From contig CM077672.1 of the NCBI GenBank assembly GCA_039707655.1, forward strand, positions 456,732,390 to 456,796,389: a DNA stretch of 64,000 nt, given 5' to 3'. Below the pieces are notes generated by a model. It was not told the origin of the DNA and made no database searches. It was given only the letters and a program-made list of their open reading frames with translations. A program made the position numbers and the translations under genes. Below are positions 1-11,059 of this stretch, piece by piece (position 1 is the stretch's first letter; each line of letters opens with the position of its first letter). This DNA comes from Elymus sibiricus. Lineage: Eukaryota > Streptophyta > Magnoliopsida > Poales > Poaceae.

Positions 1-1
1 G

Positions 2-1555
2 TGGTTCTTGCGTCTTTTGAGAACCAAGGTATTACCGGCTCAAAGGGAAATTTGTGTCATATCAGATCGCCATCAAGGAATTCTTAACGCGGTGGACATT
101 GACATTCCCGGGCATGCTCCGTTGCACCATCGATGGTGCATGAGGCACTTTTGTTCAAACTTCTATAGGGCATGTGGCCTTAAGGAGTTGGCCGATGATC
201 TTCAAGATTGTTGTCTCGCTTTCTCCGACAAGCGTTTCGCCAACTTGTACAACAAATTGCTCACACACAAAAAACTTGATCCCGGGGGTCTTGACTTTCT
301 CAATAGGAACATTCAAGAAAGGAACAAGTGGGCACGTGCTTTTGATGAAGATGGCCGGAGGTATGGTCAAATGACAAGCAACATGGCCGAATGCTTCAAT
401 AGGGTGCTCAAGGGTGTACGTGCATTACCCGTGACGGCAATAGTTCAATACACATTCGACAAGATGAATGCATACTTTCTAAAGCACTCAATGGAAACGG
501 ATAAGCAGATTGCGGGTGAGAACAAGAAGTACAAGTACAAGTTCCCACCAAAGGTTGATGAATGGTTGGAATTTCAATCACGGAAGGTGGACTCCCAAGA
601 AGCTATATTATATAACAATGACAATTGGTTGTTCGAAGTGAAAGAGCCAGGAGGAACCACAAATGATGGCCGCCAACACGGAGGACGGGCTTTCAAGGTC
701 TCCCTAACACGGTGTGATTGCTCTTGCCAAAGGCCATTGTTGCTTCATCTCCCATGCTCACACTTGTATACCGCAGGTCGCGTTAGGAATGTGGACGTCA
801 ATCACCCGCTCACCGTGAGGGAGTCCGAGTTCTCAATCATGACGGTTAAGAATACATGGGCTCCCCGATTTCACCCATACTTCGACCAATCACAATGGCT
901 GGAGTACCATGGAGTTCAACTATGGCCTGATCCGGAATTGAAGGTCGTTAAACGGGGAAGACGTAAGACAAAGCGTCTTAGAGGTGACATGGACGGATGG
1001 GGCCATGGTGGCGGTCGAGAATCGGGCAACGGCCAATTCTAAGAGCCTCGTGAGAGATCCCGTTGTGGTGACTGCAAAGGTGGGGGACACAACACAAGAA
1101 CTTGTACCAAACCAAGAAAGAGATCAAAGAAAAATGATGCAAGCACAATCCAACAAGGAGATACACAAGTTCCTAGCCAAGGAAATAGTACTCAACAAGG
1201 GCCAAGCCAAGCAAGTGGTAGCCAACCAAGTAATAGCCAACAAGGGCCAAGCCAAGCAAGTGGTAACCAACCAAGTAGTAGCCAACAAGGGGCAAGACAA
1301 GGAGGAACTAGGCAACAAAGAGGGAGGCAATTAGGACTTACAAGAGGACGAGGTGGTGGTAGAGGCCGTGGTGGTGGTAGAGGCCTTGGTGGTGCTCTTG
1401 GCCGTGGCGGTGCTTTAGGCCGTGGTGGTGGTCTTGGCCGTGGCGATGCTCTAGGCCGTGGTGGTGGTCTTGGCCTTGGTGGTGGTATTGGCCAAGGTCG
1501 TCATAGAGGAATGTTTGGATACCTAGATGGACCATTTCCGTATGTGGCTCACTAA
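2..1555 (+). pseudogene. Mutator-like (mudrA-type) transposase, 5' truncated by window edge, one internal stop
   Basis: This is the C-terminal part of a MULE transposase, the enzyme that cuts and joins the element's ends. The frame is open from base 2. It has the second catalytic Asp in an ISDRHQG context, the HRWCMRHF segment typical of the MULE core, and SNMAECFNRVLKG near the end of the core. A SWIM zinc finger follows (CDCSC...PCSH, about 715-772). An in-frame TAA at 1040-1042 interrupts the protein. The same frame continues with a CCHC zinc knuckle (CGDC...H...C, about 1064-1105), a Gln/Ser-rich stretch and a Gly/Arg-rich tail with GRGGGRG repeats, ending at TAA 1553-1555. A GTATGT at 1540 with an AG at 1683-1684 could be a terminal intron. 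Since the zinc knuckle follows the TAA in frame, a nonsense mutation is likelier than a true end. Confidence 0.85.
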
Positions 1556-1870
1556 CTATAATGTTTCAATTTACATATTATTTCATATGTTGTTCTTGTC
1601 CTTATTCACTAGTATGTTGCAATTTACATGTTTTTCTATATGGTCTTCTTGTCATTACTAACTATTATGTTTCTGTCATCGTAGGTATGGCGGCTTCTCA
1701 ACCCAACAAACCAACAATGAAGGGGGTGGAGGAGAAGGATGGGGAAGGTGAGATGGTGGGGTGGTGGGAGAAGGCTCCGAGGAAGCTGAGAGAGGAGGAT
1801 GCAGCCGCACTAGAGAAGAAGAAGCAACATGAGTTCGAAGAGAAGATGAAGGAAAAAGAGAGAGGGATAT

Positions 1871-4800
1871 TGTAACACCCCAAAAATATTTTCCTTGGGA
1901 TTTTCAAAATCTTTTCTTTAAAATAAAATACTTTGAATTATTATGGCCTTTTTCTTCTTCTGCTTCTTCTGTCCTGAATTTTTTTTATTTTTATTTGGAT
2001 TTAAAAAATTTAAATGGTTCTGATTTGGATAGTTTATTAATTGGGTAATTATTTTTGAAAGGATAAAAATATTTTTCTTTCAGAATTTTTTTTGGAATAA
2101 TTAAATTATTCCAAGGAAATGGCCTTTTCACCTCTTTCAAGCCCTCCTAAATTCTCCCAATAATTTTTCTACCACCTCTAAATTATCCCTCAAGTCATTC
2201 TCACATTCTATGACAGTGTCCAAGACTTTTTCTCTCCACAAAAATATTTCTCTTATTTTAAATAAATTCCAAAGTTGGAATTTATATTTATCCTAGTTTC
2301 TTTGGTTTACAAAGGAACCACATTTTCTATGATTCTTCTACACCCACAAAAATTACCCCAACAACTAGGCAGTACCTACAACCCATTTCACCAAAAACTT
2401 TGGGTTCCACAGTTCAAAATTTTCAAATTCCATCCAGTTCAAATTTGGACCAGATTCAAATTCCATGACCAAAACCCAATCTAAATAGCTCCAAAAATTC
2501 TGAAACCTTGCCAAACTCTCTTATATGCATCAACAAAAATCCCCACAAATTCCTAAAATCCCTAGAGCTCTCTGTCATTTCATCATACATGTGGTGTGCA
2601 TACTGTAGCACTGTCAAAAGTTTCAGTTAACAGAGAAATTCAGAGAGAGGACGAGATCGATGTCGTGCACACTTCACCTTCCTTCTCCTCCACGGCGTCG
2701 CCGTTGCTCATCAATACCTCGACCACTGGCCCACCCCCCAGCCTCTCATCGCCGATGAGCTGGCGGCAAGCCGGTGCACCTGCCACCGTGCTCATCCGCA
2801 GCGGCCGAAGCGGATCGCCACGGCCACCGGCCTCCTTCAATCCTCCTACTGCTCTCTCCACCCACCTTCTCCACGTGTCGCCTCCCTCCGCATTCTCGCA
2901 CACCGTCCACGCCGCTCCGGCCCCGCCTGGCAGTCGCTGGAGTGGCTCGCCGCCGCCGCACCCGTACGGGAGTCCATCCGCGGGGAAATGGATAGGGCTC
3001 GGCTCTGTCCACACTGATGCATCCAGAAGGCTCCATCGACCTCATCCACTCGCCACCGACCTCGCCACCGACAGCAACCACCTCGCCGGCCGGAATTTAT
3101 TCCGCCGTGATCTGCCCTCACTGGACCTCATCGGATCACCTATAAAAGGGCCTCCTGAGCTCCGTTCTGAACATCCATGACCCACACACATCCCCAATCG
3201 AACTCCCCCGCACTCCCTCGACCTCGAGGAGGTCGTCTTCCTTCTCTCCGACCACCAATCCGCCGCCACCTCCACTGATCAGCACGACGCCATCACTCCA
3301 TCTCCGCCTCCAAAACTCCACCAGTAGCCTCATACTGCTCCCTCTCGTCCATCCCGCGCTTCAATTTGGTGTTTGCCGGCTTCTCCGTCGAGATCGAGCA
3401 ACACCCGAAACCACCGTCCGCCGGCATCGACCTCGCCGTCGTTCAGGTGCCTGCCGGCGACCACCACCGCCACCCACCGATGCGGAGTTCCACCCCGAGC
3501 ATGCTCCGACCATCGCCACCCTCCGAAACCCCGGCGATCGTCGCCGGTGATCGCCGCACTCTTCTGTACACGCGTGCGAGCGCGTTCAAATTTGAACCTG
3601 GCGGGTGGACCCCACCCGTCAGCGTTTTCTTTTTTTTTTCTGGTTTTAAACCGAAAGCGTATTTTCCTCTGTTACGCTTTCTGTGCTGGAAAGCGTAGTT
3701 TGCCCAAGGCATTTTCTGTTTAAACCGCACAGGGACCTGCAGTTTTGCAAAAAAGCCCCTGGATTTAAAAGTTTAATAACTTTTAAACCACCACTCTGTT
3801 TGAGTTGAATCTTTTTTTTGAAATTCTTATTTTTCACTCTAGTTTTTTTAGTATTTATTTAAAAATATTTTGAGACAACTTTTGGTACTGTTGCAAAAAA
3901 ATTAATTTTAATTTGAATTTGAATTTTCCAGAAAACGAAGAGGGAAACTTTGCCGGGAATTTCGAGGGATCACTTTCTGACTACTTTAATCAAGGCAAGC
4001 ATTTTGAACCTGGGATATGGTGAATTGCATGCATGGTTGCATCAGTCTGAGTTTTCACCGCATGTGTAGTATATAACAAGTGCATGCATGCATGGTCATG
4101 TCCTTTGTGCATTACTTGCATTTCACTCAAGAATCTGACCACCGTGGATAAGAATTGTGAGAACCAGGAGTGCAGCTCCTGTCTTGGACATGCTGGTGAG
4201 CACGGTCACGTTATGACACGACGGTGTCACTGTCGCATGTGAGACATGCCAGTCTTAATAACAACACCTCCTGAGTCGACCTAGATCGAGTCTTGTTCCG
4301 TCACACCTAGCTAAACACCATGCTGCCACGGGTCTTTCCACGAGGGAAGTACGGTTTAGTAAGTTGCTAACCCCTGTCCGTGTGCACACCACATAGAGGG
4401 CCATGATGAGGGTTTCCACGGCCGTGGACTAATGTCAGTCATCAGGTCAGGGGGCATGGGTGTATCCGGCTGGGCCGAGAGGGGGGCACCCCTTGTAATC
4501 CGCGCATATGAATAGTGATCCCATGCTATTCGAGATTGTAGTCTCCCCGACTTAGAGTTTTTCTTGAACGATGCTTTGGATGATTCCTGGCATCCGGAAA
4601 GTTAATCTGGTGTGTGCTGGTCAGGCGTGTTTTCAACCCAAAGACCGTAATGGGAATTAGTCAGCGTCACGGTGCTGACTAAAGAAATCTCATACACGTG
4701 GGTAAAGAGTACACCCTCTGCAGAGTTATATCTATTCGAATAGCCGTGTCCGCGGTCAAGGACGTTAGCTGGGCAGGGTCAAGTGTCGGTCCCGGTGTCG

Positions 4801-5902
4801 GTCTTCGGAGGAAATAATTAAATTGAGCATAAATTATTTTGCAGGATAATTTGGTCACCACTAATGCTGTCATGGATATTTTGTTATCATGAATATTATT
4901 GTTAAGTATATTATTGTTGCAAGCATAAATATTATTGTGGACTAACCCGTTTCTCTTATCTTATTTTCTGAGTGTCTCAGGGGCTGGCTAGACTACCCCG
5001 GGCACTCAGTTTTATTTTCAAGACCTCTCGTGGCGTCGCTTGAGTTCTCGGGCGGTCCTATCTCGCCCGATTCTCTTTTAGACACCCGTTTGGCATTTCT
5101 TTTCAAGACCTCTCGTGGCGTCGCTTGAGTTCTCGGGCGGTCCTGTCTCGCCCGATTCTCTTTTAGACACCCGTTTGGCATTTCTTTTCAAGACCTCTCG
5201 TGGCGTCGCTTGAGTTCTCGGGCGGTCCTGTCTCGCCCGATTCTCTTTTAGACACCCATTTGGCATTTCTCTTGGATACCCGGGCGGTCTTTTCTCGCCT
5301 GATTATCCACTTTTAACTTTCCTTGTTTGTCGCTAATATTTTATTTACTCATACTTCTGCACATGCTAATATTTATCATGCCATAATTTAATTTCAGTCA
5401 TCATATGCATATCATTTAATCCAACATGAGCATATGCATTCGGTATATCTTTCGTTCATAATGTTTGCGAGTACATTCCAACGTACTCACAGGCTTGTCC
5501 CTGGCTTTTAATGTGGCCAGACCTGGAGGAGGATGAGCTTGTGGAAGAAGACTGCGCTAGTGAGCCCGACGCTTAGAGGTGTCCCAGTCAGTCAACCTGT
5601 GATCTTGGAGTCTACCACATGTAACATCCGCAGTGCTTCCGCTACACCAATAAAATAGCCAAGCCTCACACCGACGCTTGACTTTATTTTATTGTACCAG
5701 TGTTGTACCACCACCACAGCACTGTGTTATTTCACCACCGTAGTATATTGGCAAGTTTGTAATAATTGTTGAGCACTCTGACTCAACCCGGTGTAATATT
5801 ATATTTGTACTGGTTATCTATATCAAGGAAGTCTACCAGTTGTTCTTGGGGCTGGTATGACTCGAGGCTATTCTGTGTATTATTCCAGAAATGGGCCTGA
5901 CA
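1871..5902. mobile_element. Solo LTR, 4,032 bp, TSD GATAT
   Basis: The element starts TGTAACACCCC and ends CCTGACA (TG...CA). It is flanked by GATAT at 1866-1870 and 5903-5907. No internal coding region, primer-binding site or second LTR is present, so it is a solo LTR left by LTR-LTR recombination. The length is large for an LTR. Triticeae LARD elements such as Sukkula have LTRs of 4-5 kb, so a LARD-type origin is possible but not shown. A GC-rich block (about 2640-3600) gives many overlapping ORFs on both strands that I regard as chance. An AT-rich segment and a tandem repeat follow. Confidence 0.9.
5019..5273. repeat. Three tandem 85-bp units inside the solo LTR
   Basis: Units start at 5019, 5104 and 5189, each beginning CAAGACCTCTCGTGGCGTCG. 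They are almost identical (a C/T change near GTCCT and a change near the unit end). A degenerate piece of the unit continues to about 5305. Confidence 0.95.
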
Positions 5903-6159
5903 GATATTTGAGGAGATCACGAGGAGGGACAAATTGAGAATTGCATGTGAGAAGGCAGCTGCGCAATGGCAAAAGGATTTTGAAGAAAAATGCAAGAAAC
6001 TTTGGGCTTTCGAGGCTGCAAAGAAAGAGAGGGAGAATAAGATATTCATGGAGAGGGTGGTTCACGGGGCTCATCGCATAAGGAAAAGGGAGGAGGAAGA
6101 AGAAGAAGAGAGGAAGAAGAAGAAGGGAAAGGGGCCTTGCTCGACACAATAGAGCAATG

Positions 6160-6255
6160 TGACCTTGTTATCTTCTAAACTATGATCTTCGATTTGGTTG
6201 TGGACTATGACCTTGTTATATTCTAAACTATGATCTTCGATTTGGTTGTGAACTA
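6160..6255. repeat. 48-bp direct repeat, two copies
   Basis: TGACCTTGTTAT...GGACTA at 6160-6207 is repeated at 6208-6255 with two differences. It lies in the 3' flank of the coiled-coil ORF. From 6256 to 6430 only short related phrases (CTATGGACTCCT) recur, with no gene. Confidence 0.85.
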
Positions 6256-6430
6256 GTATGTGCTATGGACTCCTACATGTGTACCATGTATGTGTTTTGG
6301 ACTCCTCCTCTATTTGAACTAGTATGGGCTATGGACTCCTCCATGTGTACCACTGTATGTTCTCATTGTGTATGTGTGGTATGTGATTTGTGCTATATGA
6401 TGTCAACCACAAAACCATTCTGCTGCTCTA

Positions 6431-7220
6431 TGGGAAGTTTGTCCAGATGTGCAACACCTTTGAGCTAGGCGCTGCACACAGTTGTGTAGCGCCTAGCTCA
6501 AAGGCGTTGCACATCTGGGCAAACTTCCCACAGACCAACAGAAAGTTTCCAGCCTGTTCTAAGGCAAAAAAAACGCTAAGTGCGGGTGTGGCGCCTGGGA
6601 TCAAGGCGCTGCACTGTACAGTGCAATGCCTAACTCAAAGGCGTTGCACTGCATAGTGCAGCGCCTAGGACGTAGGCGTTGCACGCAGACTTAGCAAAAT
6701 TTTTGCCTCAAAACTGGCTGCAAAGTTTCTGTTGCTCTCTGGAAAGTTTGTCCAGATGTGCAACGCCTTTGAGATAGGCGCTGCACAGCGCCTATCTCAA
6801 AGGCGTTGCACATCTGGACAAACTTTCCAGAGAGCAACAGAAACTTTGCAGCCTGTTGTAAGACAAAAAAATTCGCTAAGTGTGGGTGTGGCGCCTGGGA
6901 TCTAGGCACTGCACTGTACAGTGCAACGCCTTTGTTAACTCAAAGGCGTTGCACTGTACAGTGCAACGCCTTGGACGTAGGCGTTGCATGCAGACTTGGC
7001 GATTTTTTTTGCCTCAAAACTGTGTAGCGCCTAGCTCAAAGGCGTGCACATCTGGACAAACTTCCCACGGAGCAACAGAAACTTTGCAGCCTGTTCTGAC
7101 GCCAAAAAATTCGCTAAGTGTGGGTGTGGCACCTGAGAGCTAGGCGTTGCACTGCGTCCAGGCATTGCACTATGCAGTGCAGCGCCTAGGTCCTAGGCGT
7201 TGCACTCACACTATGCAGTG
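6431..7220. repeat. Palindromic array between the two MULE genes
   Basis: The array is built from short modules in alternating orientation: GCGCCTAG/CTAGGCGC boxes with GTGCAACGCC or GGCGTTGCAC, a GTCCAGATGTGCAAC module, and an A-rich module ending CGCTAAGTG. The first hairpin has 48-nt arms with three mismatches around 6481. The second is perfect (next entry). Further inverted copies of the A-rich module flank both. If read through from either gene, the RNA would fold into long hairpins. Confidence 0.9.
6716..6853. repeat. Perfect 68-bp inverted repeat with 2-nt loop
   Basis: Bases 6716-6783 are the exact reverse complement of 6786-6853, checked base by base, with only 6784-6785 (CA) unpaired. 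The arms contain GTCCAGATGTGCAACGCC and GATAGGCGCTG. Imperfect pairing continues outward on both sides. Confidence 0.97.
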
Positions 7221-7505
7221 CAGAAACTAAACGGCTCCTGTTATACATTTTCATTCAATATTACTACAATTTCATAAACTAAACTGCTAAAATGAAGCAA
7301 TCAGGATCAACATTATGATAAATTCAACATCACTTAAACTTAAACATCCCTTGAACTTAAACAAAGTCAACAAGTTCAACATTGCTACAAGTTCATCGAC
7401 ATAACAAGTTCAACAAAGGCAAGAAGTTCAACGTTCAACATTGCTACAAGTTCATCGACATACGAAAACGACGAGTAGTTCAATTTCATAACAAAGAGAC
7501 GACGA
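7221..7505. other. 3' flank of the PMD gene, no gene
   Basis: AT-rich sequence downstream of the PMD stop codon. A phrase beginning AACATTGCTACAAGTTCATC occurs twice (about 7377 and 7436), with other short repeats of AAGTTCAAC. It is probably 3' UTR on the - strand. Confidence 0.5.
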
Positions 7506-10115
7506 CTAGTTCCTTCCGCGCGTATTCTTACCACCTCTTCCCCTCTTGATGGCTATCTTCTTCCTCTTGGGACGCTCAAGTGGCAAGGGTTCCTCCTCCT
7601 CCTCCTCTTCCTCCTCATCGTTCACATCATCATCCAAGCTCGCCATCCGCGAGCTCCCACCGACCGCCCTCTTGCTTCTAGTGTTGAAGTCTTCCGGCGT
7701 GTACCGCTTGAAGTCCTTCCTAGGTTTCAACATGTATGCTGACCGAACTTGATAGCTCTCCAATGTCATCTCATCAGGAACCTATGGTAAAGAACATGCG
7801 TCATAATGAAGTGATCAATGCATCAAATAGATGAATATGCGATATTGTCATACCTCTTGGGTGAGCACACCCTCATCATCCAGATGTGCTGTCGACTTAG
7901 TCTCATCCTCCAGATGAGCCCCATGGTCAGAAGTGGGATCTGATGATGTAGCCGACCTAGACCGCTCTAGTTCTACATAATCAGGGTCACGGCAACCGAC
8001 AAGGTTCGCTAACCGCCTTAACCTAAGGCCCTGACGCTGTAACATGTACAAGTGAATGAGATATCCAACTTAGCAACATATGTAACCTGGACAATTGAAA
8101 GAGATATGTACCTTGATGAATGCTCGAAGTGCACCTTCCCCATCACTTTTTCCAACCGGGGTTGTCTCCAGAATAGACTCGCTTTCATCAACTGCTTTTT
8201 TGATATGGGTGTGCTGTGAACGGAAATGACATAAAGATGTTAGGCAAGCAAAGATGTGAATAGGGCCAACGGGAAAGCACAGAGGGGAAGTCTTTACCAG
8301 AAAGTTCATCACTGGAGCAGAAGGGACTCCGGTCCCTTCCCTGACAAGTTTGTTGTACTCCTGCTGGGTTAGCTCATCAAAGACGGTGGGTTCTTCCAGA
8401 ATCTCCTCATTATACGCCGGCTTGCATATCTCCACACGAGTACTTTCAAGATACCATTTAAGGTAGTTGTTGAACGCGAGTGGGCAGTACTCACGAAGCT
8501 TGGATCCTTTCCTTCGCTTAGCTTGCTCCACACTAAGCGCGAACATGGTCACATACTTCTTGTGATGTTTGTCCCAGTCCTTGATCTTTCGCTGCTTTCT
8601 CCTATCCAACCTGCATTGTAAAAAACCAAACATTAGCACTATCAGAAAGGACCTGATGATGCTAAGTGCACAAGGTTCATTCTCTCTTACCTGTGTAGCG
8701 CTTTGTCCGTGTCCTCCCATTCCGGTGGGTGAGGCTGGAACAAACCAAACTGGCGGTACACACGATGTGGCATGTGAAGCTCAACCGCCCAGTTGCATAT
8801 GAGTGGGCACCGCATAAGCCAAAGATGCCTATCCCTCAGGCACATCGGATTCAGGACGAAATCTCCTGCGATACCTAATCTATCCCCGGCGCCATACGGC
8901 TCCCATTCCACCTGGAACATAGCATATAACAAGGCAACATTGATGTCGAGTTTTCATAAAAGCATGAGAATGAATGAGTGATGCAATGTCAATGTTACCT
9001 GCTCAACCATAATCGTGTCCAACTTGCTCGTGTACTGCTTATACATGAGAGTGACATCATTCGTCACCTCAGATACCACATCCCACTTGTAAGCCCAAGT
9101 GGGGAGCTGTAGTGCATCGTCTTTGTCGTCCCAGTCCTCGAAATTCATCTTCCTTGGGCGTCCAATCGGCAAGCGCTCCCAGCTCCATACCGAAAGTACA
9201 AGCATACAACCTCCAATACATCCATCCTTTGAGAGCCTACAAGAGGCGTCGTCCAACTGCACATAAAAGAAAACATTGTTCACTTAAGAGGAAGACGGCA
9301 TTGATAATGTAGCAATGAAGTGAAAACAAACAACTGACTACCTGTCTATATAAGTAAGAGAGTGCCGCCGAACCCCAACTCCATTTGCTATTGAAGACGG
9401 TCAGCGCCTTCAGCCACATCCATGGAGCATTCTTGCCTGTGGCGTCAGCAAACAAAGTCCTGGAGATAACGTACCACATGTAGACACGAGCATGTGTTTG
9501 GATCACTTCATCGGTAGCATCCTGAGGGCAATGCGCAAAGTGCCATGCAATCCAGGTGAAAGGAGCACCGGCTGCGACTCTTTCCTTCTTCTCTCCGTCT
9601 CGTGGTTGAGGCTCTGGAGGAGACATACCGATAAGGGCCTCCATCTGCTGGCGCCACCCATCAGAATCGGTGCTCATACAGAGAGGATTCCCCTCGATAG
9701 GAAGACCGGTGATCATAGAGATATCCTGGAGCGTCATGGTCATCTCCCCGGTCCGAAGATGGAAACTGTGCGTCTCCGTCCTCCACCGATCAACAAGCGC
9801 GGTGATTGCAGCAGCATTGAGGCTCGGCGTCGAACGGCTGACCAGCTGAATGAAAAGGAGGAGTCATGTCTCCGTGATGTACGGTGTGTACCGCTCCTCA
9901 TAGGGCATGCCACCACCGGAGACCCCGTGAGACCGAATCTTCAGAGGTTGAAGCAGCTACAAACAAGCAAATCAGAATATTACATATGGGGCATGTGTGT
10001 TTGGAATAAACACAAAATTCAAAATACCAACTACTTTGATTCTTACCTGCTGCTTCTCCGACATAAAGTAGGCCCGGTGTCGAGTGTCATAGTAATCATC
10101 GAGAAGCCAAACCAT
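7506..10115 (-). pseudogene. Plant mobile domain (PMD, MAIN-like) gene, eight exons, one premature stop
   Basis: Exons on the - strand: 10115-10047, 9956-9342, 9256-8999, 8911-8691, 8610-8298, 8213-8112, 8036-7854 and 7781-7506. All seven introns are GT-AG, 72-90 bp long, and keep phase, giving 678 codons plus stop. The start is MVWLLDDYYDTRHRAYF. Exon 2 carries the PMD signature (AAAITALVDRWR, FHLRTGEMTMTLQD, MITGLPIEG). Databases often label such proteins 'serine/threonine phosphatase 7 long form homolog', but no phosphatase domain is visible. The C-terminus has an acidic run followed by a basic, nuclear-localisation-like stretch. Codon 54 is TGA (9866-9864) in an otherwise open frame, so this copy is probably dead. 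PMD proteins occur as cellular silencing factors (MAIN, MAIL1) and in transposons; here the gene is the transposase's partner in one element. Confidence 0.88.
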
Positions 10116-10800
10116 CCTACAAATTTCAAACAATAAACATACATGAGCTAACTACCATACTTCCTACGCAATATTTCAACAATCGGTAGAAACTAAAAGG
10201 AAAATTGAATACTAATGTAAGACATACAATCAAAGCATACCAACAATCATCACAAAACACATATGCATCCAAAACAATATAAGGTTCCATAATGGTTTCA
10301 TCCCACTCATCTCAAAAACATCTCAACATGTAGGGTTCCGGAACGAAAGCATTCCTGTCAATACAAATCTAGGATTTTATCTCACTCATCTAAAAAAACA
10401 TCAACACAAACATCTCAACATGTATAGGGTTCATCTCAACAATCTAGGTTTTCACTATGGAAGCATATATTGTCAATACAAATCACTAGGGTTACAAAAT
10501 GATTACAAATCCTAGATCCCACAAATCTATTTCAAAATTTACATGCAAATTTCTAATCCAACCAAACAAGAGTTCCACAAATCTAAAAATACGTAACATT
10601 TTCTGGATAGAAAGAAGGGGATCGGAGGAGAATACCTTCTAGGATGGATTGGTGAAGAAATGCACGCAACAAATCATCAGATCTGAAGATTTTGGGAGAG
10701 AGGATTGAGAGGGGGAGAGGAGGAAGCCGCCGCCGTGTCTATTCTGTAACTGAACGAATGGGGTGGGGTGGGGGGAGGGGCAGCGCGCAGCCGTTACAAA
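10116..10800. other. Upstream region of the PMD gene
   Basis: AT-rich non-coding sequence with short repeated phrases (ATCTCAACA, CATCTCAAAAACATC). It would hold the PMD promoter and 5' UTR. I see no convincing TATA box and no ORF. Confidence 0.4.
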
Positions 10801-10806
10801 GTCACA

Positions 10807-10975
10807 GTGCAGCGCCTAAGAGCTAGGCGCTGCACATGCATGTGTGGCGCCTAGCTCCAAGGCGCTGCACTGCTCGGTGCGGAGCCCAGCCGTGCCACGT
10901 TGGCCAGACGTGCAGCGCCTGATAGCTAGGCGCTGCACAGTGGAGTGTGGCGCCTAACTGTTGGGCGCTACACGA
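10807..10975. repeat. Cluster of four short hairpins of the GCGCCTAG family
   Basis: Arms 10807-10818 and 10824-10835 (GTGCAGCGCCTA / TAGGCGCTGCAC) are perfect with a 5-nt loop. Arms 10910-10920 and 10928-10938 are perfect with a 7-nt loop. Two more imperfect hairpins lie at about 10842-10870 and 10944-10973. The motif is the same as in the 6.4-7.2 kb array, which ties both to one element and suggests a subterminal position near the right end. Confidence 0.9.
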
Positions 10976-11059
10976 AAGGGTCAGCTGAGCGAAAATTTTT
11001 TTAAGGTAGTTCAGTTTGTGAATTCTTTTTGTCCTTAGGTCAATTTTGTCGTTTTTGCC

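Larger units (their letters stand above)
1687..6152 (+). pseudogene. Downstream coiled-coil ORF of the MULE, split by a solo LTR
   Basis: An ORF begins at ATG 1687 (MAASQPNKP) and runs as a charged, helix-prone sequence rich in Glu, Lys and Arg until the solo LTR starts at 1871. Beyond the LTR the same frame continues from 5908 once one copy of the GATAT target duplication is removed, and ends at TAG 6150-6152 after a Glu-rich then Lys-rich tail. It could be a terminal exon of the transposase gene or a separate small protein. Splicing from 1540 to 1685 would enter a different frame that stops near 1753, so the link to the transposase is unresolved. I recognise no domain beyond likely coiled coil. 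Confidence 0.55.
1..11059. mobile_element. Two-gene Mutator-like element (MULE) with transposase and PMD gene; left end outside window
   Basis: A mudrA-type transposase (+) and a plant mobile domain gene (-) converge on a palindromic array, and a related hairpin cluster lies upstream of the second gene. This resembles the two-gene plan of maize MuDR, although the second gene is PMD and not mudrB. The right end is inferred: on the - strand the sequence from 11059 inward starts GGCAAAAACGACAAAATTGA, which is plausible as a MULE terminus, and the next nine bases (11060-11068) would be the TSD. The matching left terminus is not in the window, so neither end is proven. A solo LTR at 1871-5902 is a later insertion. 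Confidence 0.6.

Noticed and set aside
1338..1535. His-rich ORF on the - strand (HHHGLEHRHGQ repeats)
   Set aside because: It is the complement of the Gly/Arg-rich tail of the transposase.
2596..3730. Overlapping ORFs of 90-190 codons on both strands in the GC-rich part of the solo LTR
   Set aside because: They lie inside an LTR with proven borders, overlap in several frames and have Pro/Ser/Arg-rich composition only.
5019..5273. CRISPR-like array (three equal repeats)
   Set aside because: Units are contiguous 85-bp tandem repeats without spacers, in a plant LTR.
7546..7752. Poly-Ser ORF on the + strand
   Set aside because: It is the complement of the acidic Glu run in the last PMD exon.
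9492..10136. 214-codon ORF on the + strand
   Set aside because: It overlaps PMD exons 1 and 2 and an intron; the - strand has the family signature and splice sites.
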